Shown here in pieces: positions 31,126 through 40,800 of a DNA stretch of 64,000 bases. Where the stretch lies: NCBI GenBank assembly GCA_019748175.1, contig JAIEPX010000008.1, forward strand, positions 62,001 through 126,000, given 5' to 3'. The notes under the pieces were generated by a model. The model was not told where the DNA came from and made no database searches. It saw only the letters and a program-made list of their open reading frames with translations. A program made the position numbers and the translations under genes. Source of the stretch: Gammaproteobacteria bacterium (GTDB lineage: Bacteria; Pseudomonadota; Gammaproteobacteria; JAIEPX01). Numbering within the stretch: position 1 is the first letter of the stretch; every line of letters begins with the position of its first letter.

Positions 31126-31751
31126 TGAAAAATCGCGCGGCTTTACGCCGTTATGTTGTTGCCGGTGTTTTAGTGTGGGTACCTATTTGGGTAACCCTCT
31201 TAGTGCTTCGTTTTATGGTTGACTTATTCGACACCATCTTGGAATTTTTTCCTCATCAATTACAACCCGATAATTTCCTGGGATTTCATATACCCGGTTT
31301 AGGATTAATTTTTGCTGTGATTATTGTGGTGATTACGGGGATGTCGATAACGAATATTTTGGGTAATCGTCTGGTGGAGTACTGGGAATATCTTTTGTCT
31401 CGCATCCCTTTGGTTCGATCAATTTATCAGGCGGTAAAGCAAGTATTAACAACCGTTTTTTCTTCTTCAGAAGAATCATTTCGAAATGTGGTGTTAATAG
31501 AATATCCGAGAAAAGGACTGTGGAGCGTCGCCTTTCAAACAGGTTCTGGATTTCATTATGCGGATGGAATGAATGGTGAAGAAATGATGACGGTTTTCAT
31601 TCCCACAACGCCCAACCCTACCTCAGGATTTCTATTGATTGTACCACGTAAAGATACCGTAAAAGTCAATTTAGGTGTTGATGAGGCACTGAAAATGGTT
31701 ATATCCTTGGGCGTAGTAATGCCTCATGATATAGAGAAGATTAACGATTAA
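31125..31751 (+). CDS. DUF502 family membrane protein
   Basis: 208 residues from a GTG overlapping the fmdB stop (TAGTG). Two transmembrane helices (about 9-30 and 58-85) are followed by the conserved IPLVRSIYQAVKQV and FRNVVLIEYPRKGLWSVAFQTG segments of DUF502. The cytosolic C-terminal part is a small beta domain. Function is unknown. Its position between fmdB and aspS is widely conserved. Confidence 0.92.
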   Translation: MKNRAALRRYVVAGVLVWVPIWVTLLVLRFMVDLFDTILEFFPHQLQPDNFLGFHIPGLGLIFAVIIVVITGMSITNILGNRLVEYWEYLLSRIPLVRSIYQAVKQVLTTVFSSSEESFRNVVLIEYPRKGLWSVAFQTGSGFHYADGMNGEEMMTVFIPTTPNPTSGFLLIVPRKDTVKVNLGVDEALKMVISLGVVMPHDIEKIND

Positions 31752-31771
31752 TTGTAATTGGATAAAAAGCT

Positions 31772-33559
31772 ATGCGTACTCATTATTGTGGTCAAGTCAC
31801 AGAATCTTTAATTAGTCAGCGCGTTGAATTATGTGGTTGGGTTCACCGACGACGTGATCACGGTGGTGTGATATTCGTTGATCTTCGTGATCGCGAAGGA
31901 CGCGTTCAGATTGTTTTTGATCCCGAAAATGTGGCTACTTTTGCAGTAGGGGAAAGTTTAAGAAATGAATTTGTGATTAAAATTGTTGGTGTGGTTCGAC
32001 ATCGCCCTGAAGGAACAGTGAATCCTGATTTATTTACCGGTGCTGTTGAAGTTTTAGTACAAGAAGTAGAATTATTAAATCGTGCGGATCCCGTTCCTTT
32101 TCGAATTGATGAACATCAAGAAGTGAGCGAAGATGTACGATTGCGTTATCGTTATATCGATTTGCGTCGGCCTGAAATGGCTCAACGAATTGCTTTTCGT
32201 GCGAAAGTCACGCGTACAATGCGGCATTATTTAGAAGAACACGGATTTTACGACGTAGAAACACCTATACTAACGAAATCAACTCCAGAAGGAGCGCGTG
32301 ATTATTTAGTGCCTTCTCGTGTTCATCCAGGTGAATTTTATGCCTTACCTCAATCACCACAAATTTTTAAACAATTATTAATGGTCGCGGGTATAGATCG
32401 ATATTATCAATTGGCACGATGTTTTCGTGACGAAGATTTACGCGCCGATCGTCAACCTGAATTCACTCAGCTCGACTTAGAGATGTCATTTATTCAAGAA
32501 AAAGATATTCAACAGATTGTCGAAGGTTTGACGCGAAAACTATTTGCAGAGTTATTGGATGTAACCTTGCCTGAACCTTTTCCACACATGACGTATGCTG
32601 AAGCCATGCAACGATTTGGTGTGGATAAACCCGATTTACGAAATCCTCTCGAATTAGTGGATATCGGCGATTTAGTTCAAGATGTCGAATTTAAAGTATT
32701 TTCAGATGCTGCAAAAGATCAGCGATGTCGAGTGGCAGCGTTACCAGTGCCGAGTGGAGATAAACTCAGTCGAAAAATGATTGATGATTACGGAACATTT
32801 GTCGCCATTTATGGCGCTAAAGGTTTAGCGTATATTAAAGTGAATGATCGAAGCGCTGGAAAAGAAGGCTTGCAATCCCCTATTTTGAAATTTTTACCTG
32901 ATGATGTTGTAGAAAATATTTTAGTGCGATGCAATGCAAAAACAGGTGATGTTATTTTCTTTGGTGCGGATACAATTAAAGTTGTTAATGAGGCTTTAGG
33001 TGCGTTGCGATTAAAAGTGGGCGAAGATTTGGGCATTGTTGAAGGTGGATGGCGACCATTGTGGGTTGTAGATTTCCCCATGTTTGAGCGAGAAAGTTTA
33101 ACGGGACGTTGGCAATCAACGCATCATCCTTTTACGGCGCCTTCAATCGACGATCCAGAAGAATTATTAAAAGATCCCGCGCAAGCTTTATCACGCGCAT
33201 ACGATTTAGTGTTGAATGGATCTGAAATAGGTGGTGGATCTATTCGTATTAATAATATTGCGCTACAAAATACAGTCTTTAAATTGCTCGGTTTTACTGA
33301 AGAACAAGCGCATGCGCAATTTGGGCATTTAATTACAGGATTGCGGATGGGTGCGCCTCCTCATGGCGGATTTGCATTTGGATTAGATCGTGTTGTCATG
33401 ATGATGACAGGTGCGACATCGATTCGTGATGTGATTGCATTTCCAAAAACACAATCAGCGCAATGTCCATTGACTCAAGCACCAAGTGAGGTAGACACGC
33501 AGCAGTTAGTTGATTTGGGCATACGAATCAATAAACCAATTCCGCAAAAAACAGAGTAG
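31772..33559 (+). CDS. aspS: Aspartyl-tRNA synthetase
   Basis: 595 residues, bacterial-type AspRS with N-terminal OB anticodon-binding domain ([19 protein letters not shown]), class II core motif 2 ([20 protein letters not shown]), bacterial GAD insertion domain about 290-420, and motif 3 ([13 protein letters not shown]). It charges tRNA-Asp, perhaps also tRNA-Asn in organisms lacking AsnRS; that cannot be judged here. It starts 20 bp after DUF502, with a weak ribosome site. Confidence 0.98.
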   Translation: MRTHYCGQVTESLISQRVELCGWVHRRRDHGGVIFVDLRDREGRVQIVFDPENVATFAVGESLRNEFVIKIVGVVRHRPEGTVNPDLFTGAVEVLVQEVELLNRADPVPFRIDEHQEVSEDVRLRYRYIDLRRPEMAQRIAFRAKVTRTMRHYLEEHGFYDVETPILTKSTPEGARDYLVPSRVHPGEFYALPQSPQIFKQLLMVAGIDRYYQLARCFRDEDLRADRQPEFTQLDLEMSFIQEKDIQQIVEGLTRKLFAELLDVTLPEPFPHMTYAEAMQRFGVDKPDLRNPLELVDIGDLVQDVEFKVFSDAAKDQRCRVAALPVPSGDKLSRKMIDDYGTFVAIYGAKGLAYIKVNDRSAGKEGLQSPILKFLPDDVVENILVRCNAKTGDVIFFGADTIKVVNEALGALRLKVGEDLGIVEGGWRPLWVVDFPMFERESLTGRWQSTHHPFTAPSIDDPEELLKDPAQALSRAYDLVLNGSEIGGGSIRINNIALQNTVFKLLGFTEEQAHAQFGHLITGLRMGAPPHGGFAFGLDRVVMMMTGATSIRDVIAFPKTQSAQCPLTQAPSEVDTQQLVDLGIRINKPIPQKTE

Positions 33560-33608
33560 TGCAGCGGTAGAACCAGGGCCAACCTCATCAACCTTGAGGG
33601 AAAATTCA

Positions 33609-34187
33609 ATGAAAACGACTCTGAATAGTAAAGAAAGTTTGCTGCAGTTGTTGCATGATTATCAACCTGAGAGTCAGGAACAAGAGCATTATCGCGAATT
33701 GATTATTCGTTTTATTCAAGACCATCCTGATTATTTATCGCGAAATAATTTTTATGGACATATAACGCCGTCTGCATGGGTCATCGATCCTGCCGGTGAA
33801 AAAGCCTTGCTGACGCTGCATAGAAAAATTGGTTTGTGGTTGCAGTTGGGTGGGCATACTGATGACAATCCAGATTTACTGGCTGTGGCCTTACGAGAAG
33901 TCCAAGAAGAATCGGGTCTCACGAATCTAAAGCTAGTCATCCCGGGTATTTTTGATGTGGATGTGCATCGCATTCCTGCAATAGGGCAAGAGCCTTCGCA
34001 TTATCATTTTGACATTCGATTTTTTTTACAATTGCAAGAACACCAGCCATTGGTGATCAGTGATGAATCCCTCGATTTAGCCTGGCATACCGCTGACGAA
34101 ATCCACCGTTTGGATACCGATGCATCAGTTTATCGCCTGTGCAAGAAATGGCAAGAACATAGCAATATCCAGGATATTCCAGGCTAG
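33609..34187 (+). CDS. NUDIX hydrolase
   Basis: 192 residues. The frame is open from 33510 inside aspS, but ATG 33609 has GAGGG 9 nt upstream and is the sensible start. The Nudix box is ALREVQEESGL preceded by GGHTDDN; the REVQEESG metal-binding core is intact, while the upstream Glu of the consensus is not at its usual place, as in related 'GGHTD' Nudix proteins. The substrate is a nucleoside diphosphate derivative, not identifiable from sequence. It follows aspS by 49 bp and probably shares its message. Confidence 0.9.
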   Translation: MKTTLNSKESLLQLLHDYQPESQEQEHYRELIIRFIQDHPDYLSRNNFYGHITPSAWVIDPAGEKALLTLHRKIGLWLQLGGHTDDNPDLLAVALREVQEESGLTNLKLVIPGIFDVDVHRIPAIGQEPSHYHFDIRFFLQLQEHQPLVISDESLDLAWHTADEIHRLDTDASVYRLCKKWQEHSNIQDIPG

Positions 34188-34306
34188 CGCACACCTGCTA
34201 ATTTTTCATGATTATGGCCTGTTTTTGGCTCATGACTTGACATTTGTGCCTCTGCATGGTCTAATGTACAGCTCAAAATAGCTCGGGTTATTAGCAGGTT
34301 GTTAAC

Positions 34307-36637
34307 ATGTCGCAAATCAAGAAAGAATTAGACAGTTTTACTATCAAAGAATTAAGAGCAACTGTAAAAGCTGTATCCGCTAATCAAAAAAATGATGGCT
34401 GCCTTCCAATTAAGGGGGGAGTACTGATTTTAGATTTTCAAGCATTGTTTGCCTCAGATTATTATGGAAAATGGTATCTTATAGGGGGTGAAACGACTCG
34501 TAAGATATTAAAAAACCTTCATCAAAATAACGTTCAGATTTGTCTCATCTATTATGGTGACAAAAAGATAGCCAATGCCGGTCTCGAGTTATTAAAGCAA
34601 GAAAGAATTTCACACTATTTTCAATTCTTATTATATTCTTACCATTACGATAATAAAAAATCACTGTTACAAGCCTGTCGTTCCACGTTTGTCCCAGAGA
34701 AGAAAAATCATCAGGAGTATATTGGTCGTTTAGTTTTCCTTGGTCATCAAAGGAGAGACATGATGGCTAACAAAGAATTATATTTAACGGGGATTCTAGC
34801 GACGTGCAATTCATTGAATGGAAATGTTAAAAACAAAGAAGAGTTATTTTTTGGTTTGGGATCTGTGCAACAGCATTTTGGCCTGCGTAAGATAAAGACA
34901 AATTCTCAAATAAACACAGCCGTTGATGATTTCACTGTTGCAGAAGTTGAAGAAAATAAAAATACAACGTGGTTGTCTCGTGCTTGGCAAAATTTTATTA
35001 ACAAACTGGGTGATTATAAAGTCGATCCCAGAGTGCCTATACTTGAAGAAGCAAAACCGGTTCCGGCTACTTTTTCTCAGTGGATATTGCGTAATTTTTT
35101 CTTTCCTTCCTGGTGGAAGACATGGAATTATGATGGATTTAAATCTGCGTTAACTACCGCATTTTTAGTGATAGTGGGATTTGATGGGTATGATTGTACA
35201 ACGGGCCAAGTCGTTTATGCAGACGATACGAGAAAAGACAATGAGGATAAACGATATTTAGGTCGTTATATTAACAAAAGCCTCTTGAAAGCGGCATTTT
35301 TTGGATTACCTTCTCGTCCTACTGCGTATCCTGCAGCCTCTGGAGCAGTGGTTCCTGATTTAACGCGCTTGCAATTGTTAAGTAATTTTGTGGGTGGGAT
35401 CGATTGGAACGAAAAAACACCTGAAGAAAAGAAAATGCTACAAGGCATATTTTTTATTAGATTTCCGCTGGTTGTTGTATTCAATCTCATTACTTGGCCA
35501 ATTAAAATTCTCCTCAATTGTGTGAGGATGGTTAGTGAATTGCTTCCTTGGATTACAACCATAGTTATTTTCAGTGGGTTGTTAAGAACGCTTTTTGCTG
35601 CCCATGAATTTTATCAGTTCGGAGTTCATTTATATAAGGTCGAAGCTCCTAAAGAAGAAATTCTCGATAATTTACTAGGATGGCCGAAATATTGGCTCAG
35701 TAAGATTGGAATGGTTTTGGCGATGTTTCCAATGCTTCTGGCGGGAGTTTTGTCCTTAGCTGTTTTTTCTATTTATACCGTTTTTAATATCGCTTTTTTC
35801 ATTGGTAGAGCAGCAACTTCGCCAGCACAGACGATGCTAATGGCCTTTGCAAATGGAAAGTCGCTTACCATTTCTCGTTTTGGGCCTGTTGTTGAAACAA
35901 TGATCAGTTATTTCGTTGGTGGATTATGTGCAATTCTGAGCATCAGTGTATCAATTAGTATTTGGGCACTCGTATTCCCACTTGTTTATGGTGCAGTCGT
36001 TTCGTTCACGCCGCTTGTAGTCTTACAAAAAGTGAATTTGGTTTTACAATTCCCTGTGGTGACTTCTTCGTTGAGTTGGGTACAAGGAATTTTCTTTACA
36101 GTAAAACCAATTTTTATGTCAATATTTGGATTTGCATTAACAAGTGTTTCAACGTTTGTAGGCATCGATATTACATCGCTTGCGATTTTGGGAATACTAT
36201 TGGTTGCAGTGGTTGTTCCTCTTGCAATCGTTACGAACAAGCTGTGCAATGTGTGGGCAGATTGGCATGAGACTAATGCAATTGTGGATACAACAGCAAA
36301 ATCTGCACACGATGAAATTATTTTGACCGATGCGGATTTTGAGGAACGAGATTATAGTTATTCAATCGACGATGACAAAAAAGACAGTAGCTTTTATAGT
36401 AGATTCATTGAATCCAAATTGACCGCAGTGGCAAGGTTTTTTAGCGGACATTCCGCCGCTACTGAAGAAAAAGTAAAAATTAAACGTCAGATAGAGGGAA
36501 GTGCGTATTATGCTGCAAACGGAGTGGATAGGGCTGCTCTAAGAGCTCAGCAAGGAGAAAACCATATGAAGGGAAATAGGCCGCTTTCTCCCTTGAAAAT
36601 AGAATTTGATTTTGATCAACTTGAACAGAAGCTTTAG
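34307..36637 (+). CDS. Membrane protein with degenerate HAD-like N-terminal domain; candidate effector
   Basis: 776 residues. The first about 200 look like a HAD fold: strand GGVLILDFQALF where motif I should read DxDxT, helix TRKILKNLHQNNVQICLIYYG at motif II, and LVFLGHQRRDMM at motif IV, where the usual GD is GH. Catalytic residues are therefore mostly lost. From about 285 to 660 come several long hydrophobic segments, including LLPWITTIVIFSGLL and IWALVFPLVYGAVVSFTPLV. The C-terminus is charged. No signal peptide. An N-terminal cytosolic domain plus a central multi-helix region resembles type IV substrates that insert into host membranes, but the function is unknown. Its stop overlaps the convergent ATP-grasp gene by 4 bp. 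Confidence 0.75.
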   Translation: MSQIKKELDSFTIKELRATVKAVSANQKNDGCLPIKGGVLILDFQALFASDYYGKWYLIGGETTRKILKNLHQNNVQICLIYYGDKKIANAGLELLKQERISHYFQFLLYSYHYDNKKSLLQACRSTFVPEKKNHQEYIGRLVFLGHQRRDMMANKELYLTGILATCNSLNGNVKNKEELFFGLGSVQQHFGLRKIKTNSQINTAVDDFTVAEVEENKNTTWLSRAWQNFINKLGDYKVDPRVPILEEAKPVPATFSQWILRNFFFPSWWKTWNYDGFKSALTTAFLVIVGFDGYDCTTGQVVYADDTRKDNEDKRYLGRYINKSLLKAAFFGLPSRPTAYPAASGAVVPDLTRLQLLSNFVGGIDWNEKTPEEKKMLQGIFFIRFPLVVVFNLITWPIKILLNCVRMVSELLPWITTIVIFSGLLRTLFAAHEFYQFGVHLYKVEAPKEEILDNLLGWPKYWLSKIGMVLAMFPMLLAGVLSLAVFSIYTVFNIAFFIGRAATSPAQTMLMAFANGKSLTISRFGPVVETMISYFVGGLCAILSISVSISIWALVFPLVYGAVVSFTPLVVLQKVNLVLQFPVVTSSLSWVQGIFFTVKPIFMSIFGFALTSVSTFVGIDITSLAILGILLVAVVVPLAIVTNKLCNVWADWHETNAIVDTTAKSAHDEIILTDADFEERDYSYSIDDDKKDSSFYSRFIESKLTAVARFFSGHSAATEEKVKIKRQIEGSAYYAANGVDRAALRAQQGENHMKGNRPLSPLKIEFDFDQLEQKL

Positions 36638-37725
36638 TGGGCTGAGTGAATAAACGTATCAATTAAAAACCATATTAAAAACCCGATTGGGATTGCTGCT
36701 TTTATCGCTTTTTTCCGTGATTTTTTTTGTCGGAGCTTCTGCCAATAATATGACCAACGATGTTGTCGAATCAGATATTTAATAACATACTTGCTGGGAA
36801 AAGACGGAACACCTAAGGGTGAATATTCGTGTGCCGTAATATCGGGACAATGATTTGCTTCAATAATACAGCCCCCTGATTTTTCAATCGGGATTTCAAG
36901 ATCTTCACAAAGATAATCAAGCCCTACCAATTTCAAATTGAGCACTTTTGAAGCATGGATAGCAAAATCTGCATTTTCTTTGCAAATCGCTGTTCTATGT
37001 AGACCTACGACAGTTCCACCTACCGCTGCGTTGCACGTCAATCGAATTGGGATTTCCTGATTCAACGCAGGAATATCTGTTGGGCTAATTTTCATCTCAC
37101 GAAAAATTAAGTCGGTTTCTTCCGTCATAATGATTTTTCCGAATGGCATTTTTAAATTTGGTTCTTCCCTTTTTTTATTTTCAATTTCGATGAGCTCGTG
37201 AATGCTGCTTTTACCATCTCCTACCACATGTGCAGGTATGCGTTCCATTAGCGCTATGACTTCACCATTAAACACTAAAACTCGAAAAGATCTTAAATTA
37301 CCGTGGTATTCTTCAATACTGATGCAAGGATATTTTTCATACGATTTGCGCAACAGAGTATATAATTCTGTTACATTGGGAATTTTGCAGATGACTCCAG
37401 TGCCATACCCGGTACCCCAGGTTGGTTTGATAACGACTGGAAACCTCAAATCATCGACAAATATATTCCCATCATAAAAGTCTTCTTTTGAATAAGCTTT
37501 AGCCTTAGGTACTGGTATTCCTTCTTTGGACAAGAGCTGATTAGCGATGTGCTTATTGGATGCTATTTCCACAGCTACGATGTTGTTCAGGGGAACATCT
37601 CCCTGTTGGAAATACACCTGCTGCTGGCCAAATTTGACAAAAAAACCAGGGATCTCAGGAACGAGAACCGGGTCTAAACCATATTCCTGGCATCGTTTAT
37701 AATAAACTCGCGCAACCTTATGCAT
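36634..37725 (-). CDS. Stand-alone ATP-grasp ligase (cyanophycin-synthetase/glutathione-synthetase-like) with C-terminal membrane anchor
   Basis: 363 residues. The ATP-grasp fold is visible: NIVAVEIASNKHIANQLLSKEGIPVP (the linker helix of CphA/GshF proteins), FPVVIKPTWGTGYGTGV (ATP Lys and Gly-rich loop), EEYHGNLRSFRVLVFNG, then CIIEANHCPDI with the Mg-binding Glu and Asn. It lacks the N-terminal domain and Mur-ligase-like domain of cyanophycin synthetase. A hydrophobic helix near the end (IPIGFLIWFLIDTFI) after a Lys-rich stretch suggests a membrane anchor. Such enzymes join a carboxylate to an amine; substrates are unknown. AAGGAAGGAA precedes the ATG. GC and codon use do not stand out. Confidence 0.8.
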   Translation of the reverse strand: MHKVARVYYKRCQEYGLDPVLVPEIPGFFVKFGQQQVYFQQGDVPLNNIVAVEIASNKHIANQLLSKEGIPVPKAKAYSKEDFYDGNIFVDDLRFPVVIKPTWGTGYGTGVICKIPNVTELYTLLRKSYEKYPCISIEEYHGNLRSFRVLVFNGEVIALMERIPAHVVGDGKSSIHELIEIENKKREEPNLKMPFGKIIMTEETDLIFREMKISPTDIPALNQEIPIRLTCNAAVGGTVVGLHRTAICKENADFAIHASKVLNLKLVGLDYLCEDLEIPIEKSGGCIIEANHCPDITAHEYSPLGVPSFPSKYVIKYLIRQHRWSYYWQKLRQKKSRKKAIKAAIPIGFLIWFLIDTFIHSAH

Positions 37726-37822
37726 ACTGTTCCTTCCTTGGTTGTATTAACAGCTGAATAGTAGCTCACTAAGAAAGAGGATGCGAGGGGGCCGATCTAA
37801 GTTTGATGAGTTCTCAGAGGCT

Positions 37823-37872
37823 AGGGGGTCAAAACTATACCGATTTGTCTATTTATCAAGATTTGACCTCTT
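37823..37872. repeat. Imperfect hairpin, possibly distantly related to the GGGGGCAGG elements
   Basis: AGGGGGTCAAA at 37823-37833 can pair with TTTGACCTCTT at 37862-37872 (11 bp with two G-T pairs) across a 28-nt loop. It lies just downstream of the ankyrin-monooxygenase stop. No T-tract follows in the minus direction. Relation to the other hairpins is doubtful. Confidence 0.3.
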
Positions 37873-37879
37873 GATTCTT

Positions 37880-40800
37880 TTAATGAAGTGTTGGAACTTG
37901 ATCATTTTCAACAGATGAAGTTAATTCTTCAGGTTGGTACTCGTCATCCTTTGTAGACCAAAAACCAATAGAAAAAGAAGTCCAACCTGCTACGCCTAAA
38001 CCAGCTCCAGCAGATAGACCTATTGTTCCTAACGGAGCAAACACGCCTGTGGTTAGAGCGCCTGCACTAACTGCAATAGTCAAAACACTGAGTGCCATCA
38101 AAGCGATACCCAAACCTGTTAATATTAAGTTTAATGCTTTCCAAGCAGGCGAATCTTTTACAGAGTGATTTAAGTGCAGCGCTTGATTGACACGATTATA
38201 CTCTGCTAATAGCAGAGTTAAATTATTATGAGCTTCTTTTATAGATTCAGAGTTTTGATTTTCTGAATCGACGATAATTGAAATTTGAGAGTGCAGTTCA
38301 TTTGCTTTGGTAATAAAGTGTTTCATTTCTAAATATTGAGATGAAAGAGGTGAAAGAATAGTAATTAAATTTCCAAGCTCTCGATGTTGATTTCTCAAAT
38401 CGTTTAATGCTTTTTGTTGATCTACAGAATTTTGAGAAAAATTATTTTTACTCTCATTCAAAGATTGAGACAATTGACTTAAAGAAGAAGTTTCCTCGTT
38501 CAATTCATTGAGTACTTGATCTGAAGATTCTGAAATGAAAATTTTAAAAAACTCTTTGAGTGATTGAGTGAGCTGTTGTTTTGCTGCTTCACCTAAATGT
38601 GCATTCGTATTAAGTTCATTGTAAATGGCGCGTTCACGCAAATTAATACGAGTTTCTCGATGACGTCCCACACCTTTACGGTATTTTCGATGTAAATCGT
38701 TAGCTATAGCCAATAAATGGTGAACTTTTTCTAATGTTTCAAGCGGCTGGTCTTCCTCTAATTTACTTAAACCTAACTCAGCCAATTTTTTCATGCTTGG
38801 ACTGTTTTCTATAGCAACGGGTGGAAGGATAAATGTTAAAAAGGTTCTAAATATAGGTTTAATGGTGAATGAAAATGGCGTTAAGGCTATTTCTAGAAGA
38901 CTTCGAATCGAAGTGAGGAGTCCGTCTGCGAATCGAGTAGGGCTCAGTGTAAAAAAACCTACGATAAGCTTGCCTGGACCAACAAAAGCATGAGCAACCC
39001 CGACCAATGGTAGTTTGAAATCTTGTGAAATTTGGTATTCACCATGATAAGGCTTGATAAAATCTACAAATAATTTACGCACTTTTTTAAAAGTATGTCG
39101 TAAAGGAACAGTAGAAAATTGCCCAAATTTAACGGGATCGTATGCGCGATGAGGATACATTTTTGAGTGTTTACGCTTTTGTATACTATCTCTTGTGTTC
39201 TCTCTAAGACTATCAAATAAACCTTTAAGCGCTAACTCATTGTCTTCTGGATGTTCCCTAAAGGATGCATTTTTGATCCATTGTGCAGATTCGACCGCTT
39301 TTTGAGCTCTTCTGATACGCTTTCTACTATACTCCGCAACTTCATGTACTTTTCGTGGTGCAAAATTATTTAAAAACCATTCTTGATAAGCTGCTAAGGT
39401 AAGAGCTATTTTTTTGGGGTCATTTTCTTTAATAGCTTCAGCAATTTGAGAGATGAATATCGCTGTGGCCTCTATGCCTGCATTTAAACCTTTGAAATAC
39501 GATAATCCTAATGCAGCATCTCCTACAAGAAGAACAGGGGCATGATCGTCTTGTCGAGTGGTATATACTGCTTGTGCGTGAGTTGCAGGAGTTTCATTTA
39601 CGCTAATACGTATAGAGTTCTCATCGATAGTCAGCCCCTTTTTTTGACAGGCCATTCTCTCCTTATTTAAATAACCGTTGATAAAGGCGCCGAGTTTATC
39701 GGGTAATGCTTGGTATTGAAATTCAATTTCTTCCAAATCATCCACTTGGTCTTTAGATACAAATGGCTTTGATGGGGTTCTTGATGTTAAATGTTTTAAT
39801 AATTCGAATTCTTCTTTGGTAATAATTGTTAGTAGAGTGACGGGTGTTTTGCCATTTTCAAAATGCCCAACATTCTCGTTGGCTATTCGACATTGTCTAA
39901 TCATTTCTTGTACAAAAATGTGTTGCGGAATAGCGGTCGCTTTTTGATCGCCTTCGATTTCGAATCTTAACTGAAGAGCAAAATCGAATTCATGTTTAAC
40001 TTGATTGCCTTTTGGAAATAAAGTATTGCTGGTGACGCTGCGAGTACCATCAGCACCAATAATCAACCGCGGTGATTTTCCCTTGGTTTGTCTGGCGATT
40101 TGGGCGTTCAGAGATTCTCCGTTAATTTTTTCAATGATAATTTTTACGCCGTCCTTTTGAGCAATGGCTTTAAGAGTATTTTCTAATTCGGTTGTGCGGA
40201 TATGCTGATCTTGAATGAGACGTTTTTCAAGTTTGACGAGATCTTCGTCACTTCTCGCATCTGCAGCATTGATTAACGCCGTTAAATGTTTGTGTTCCAT
40301 TCGAAGCGTATGGGCACGTTGATAAACTTCGTGACGCTCAAAAACAATCACTTCTAATTGGGGATTTAGTTTTTTAATCGCACAAGCGTGTGCCAATCCA
40401 ATAGGGCCGCCACCAATAATGATGTAATCAGTGTTATTTTCTGCTTCTTCTGATGCATTTGTTAGTGTAGTTATGGGAAGATCTGCTTCAACGCTGGATA
40501 CCTCATCTAGATCATCGTTGCTACTATAACTTTCTTCCTCAAGCACAGTGAGCTCTATCTTAGGCAAGCTATTGTACTTATCGAGCTCTGTTTGAGTTAA
40601 GTCTCCCGATGGATTGTACAATATTTTAAGTGCAAAATCTTCTGTTACAGAATAAACCACGGTAGAATTGTTACCAATGCATGGGTTTATATAGCATGTG
40701 ACGAAAAAAGCAGCATTAGGATGTCGCTGGATGAGTGGTTCATTTGTGGTTGAAAAATCATAAATTAATATGTGAGTATTTTCTTTGTGGCCATGCACCT

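Noticed and set aside
36634..36637. Possible readthrough or fusion of the convergent HAD-like and ATP-grasp genes
   Set aside because: The genes are on opposite strands with a 4-bp overlap of stops, which is ordinary gene packing.
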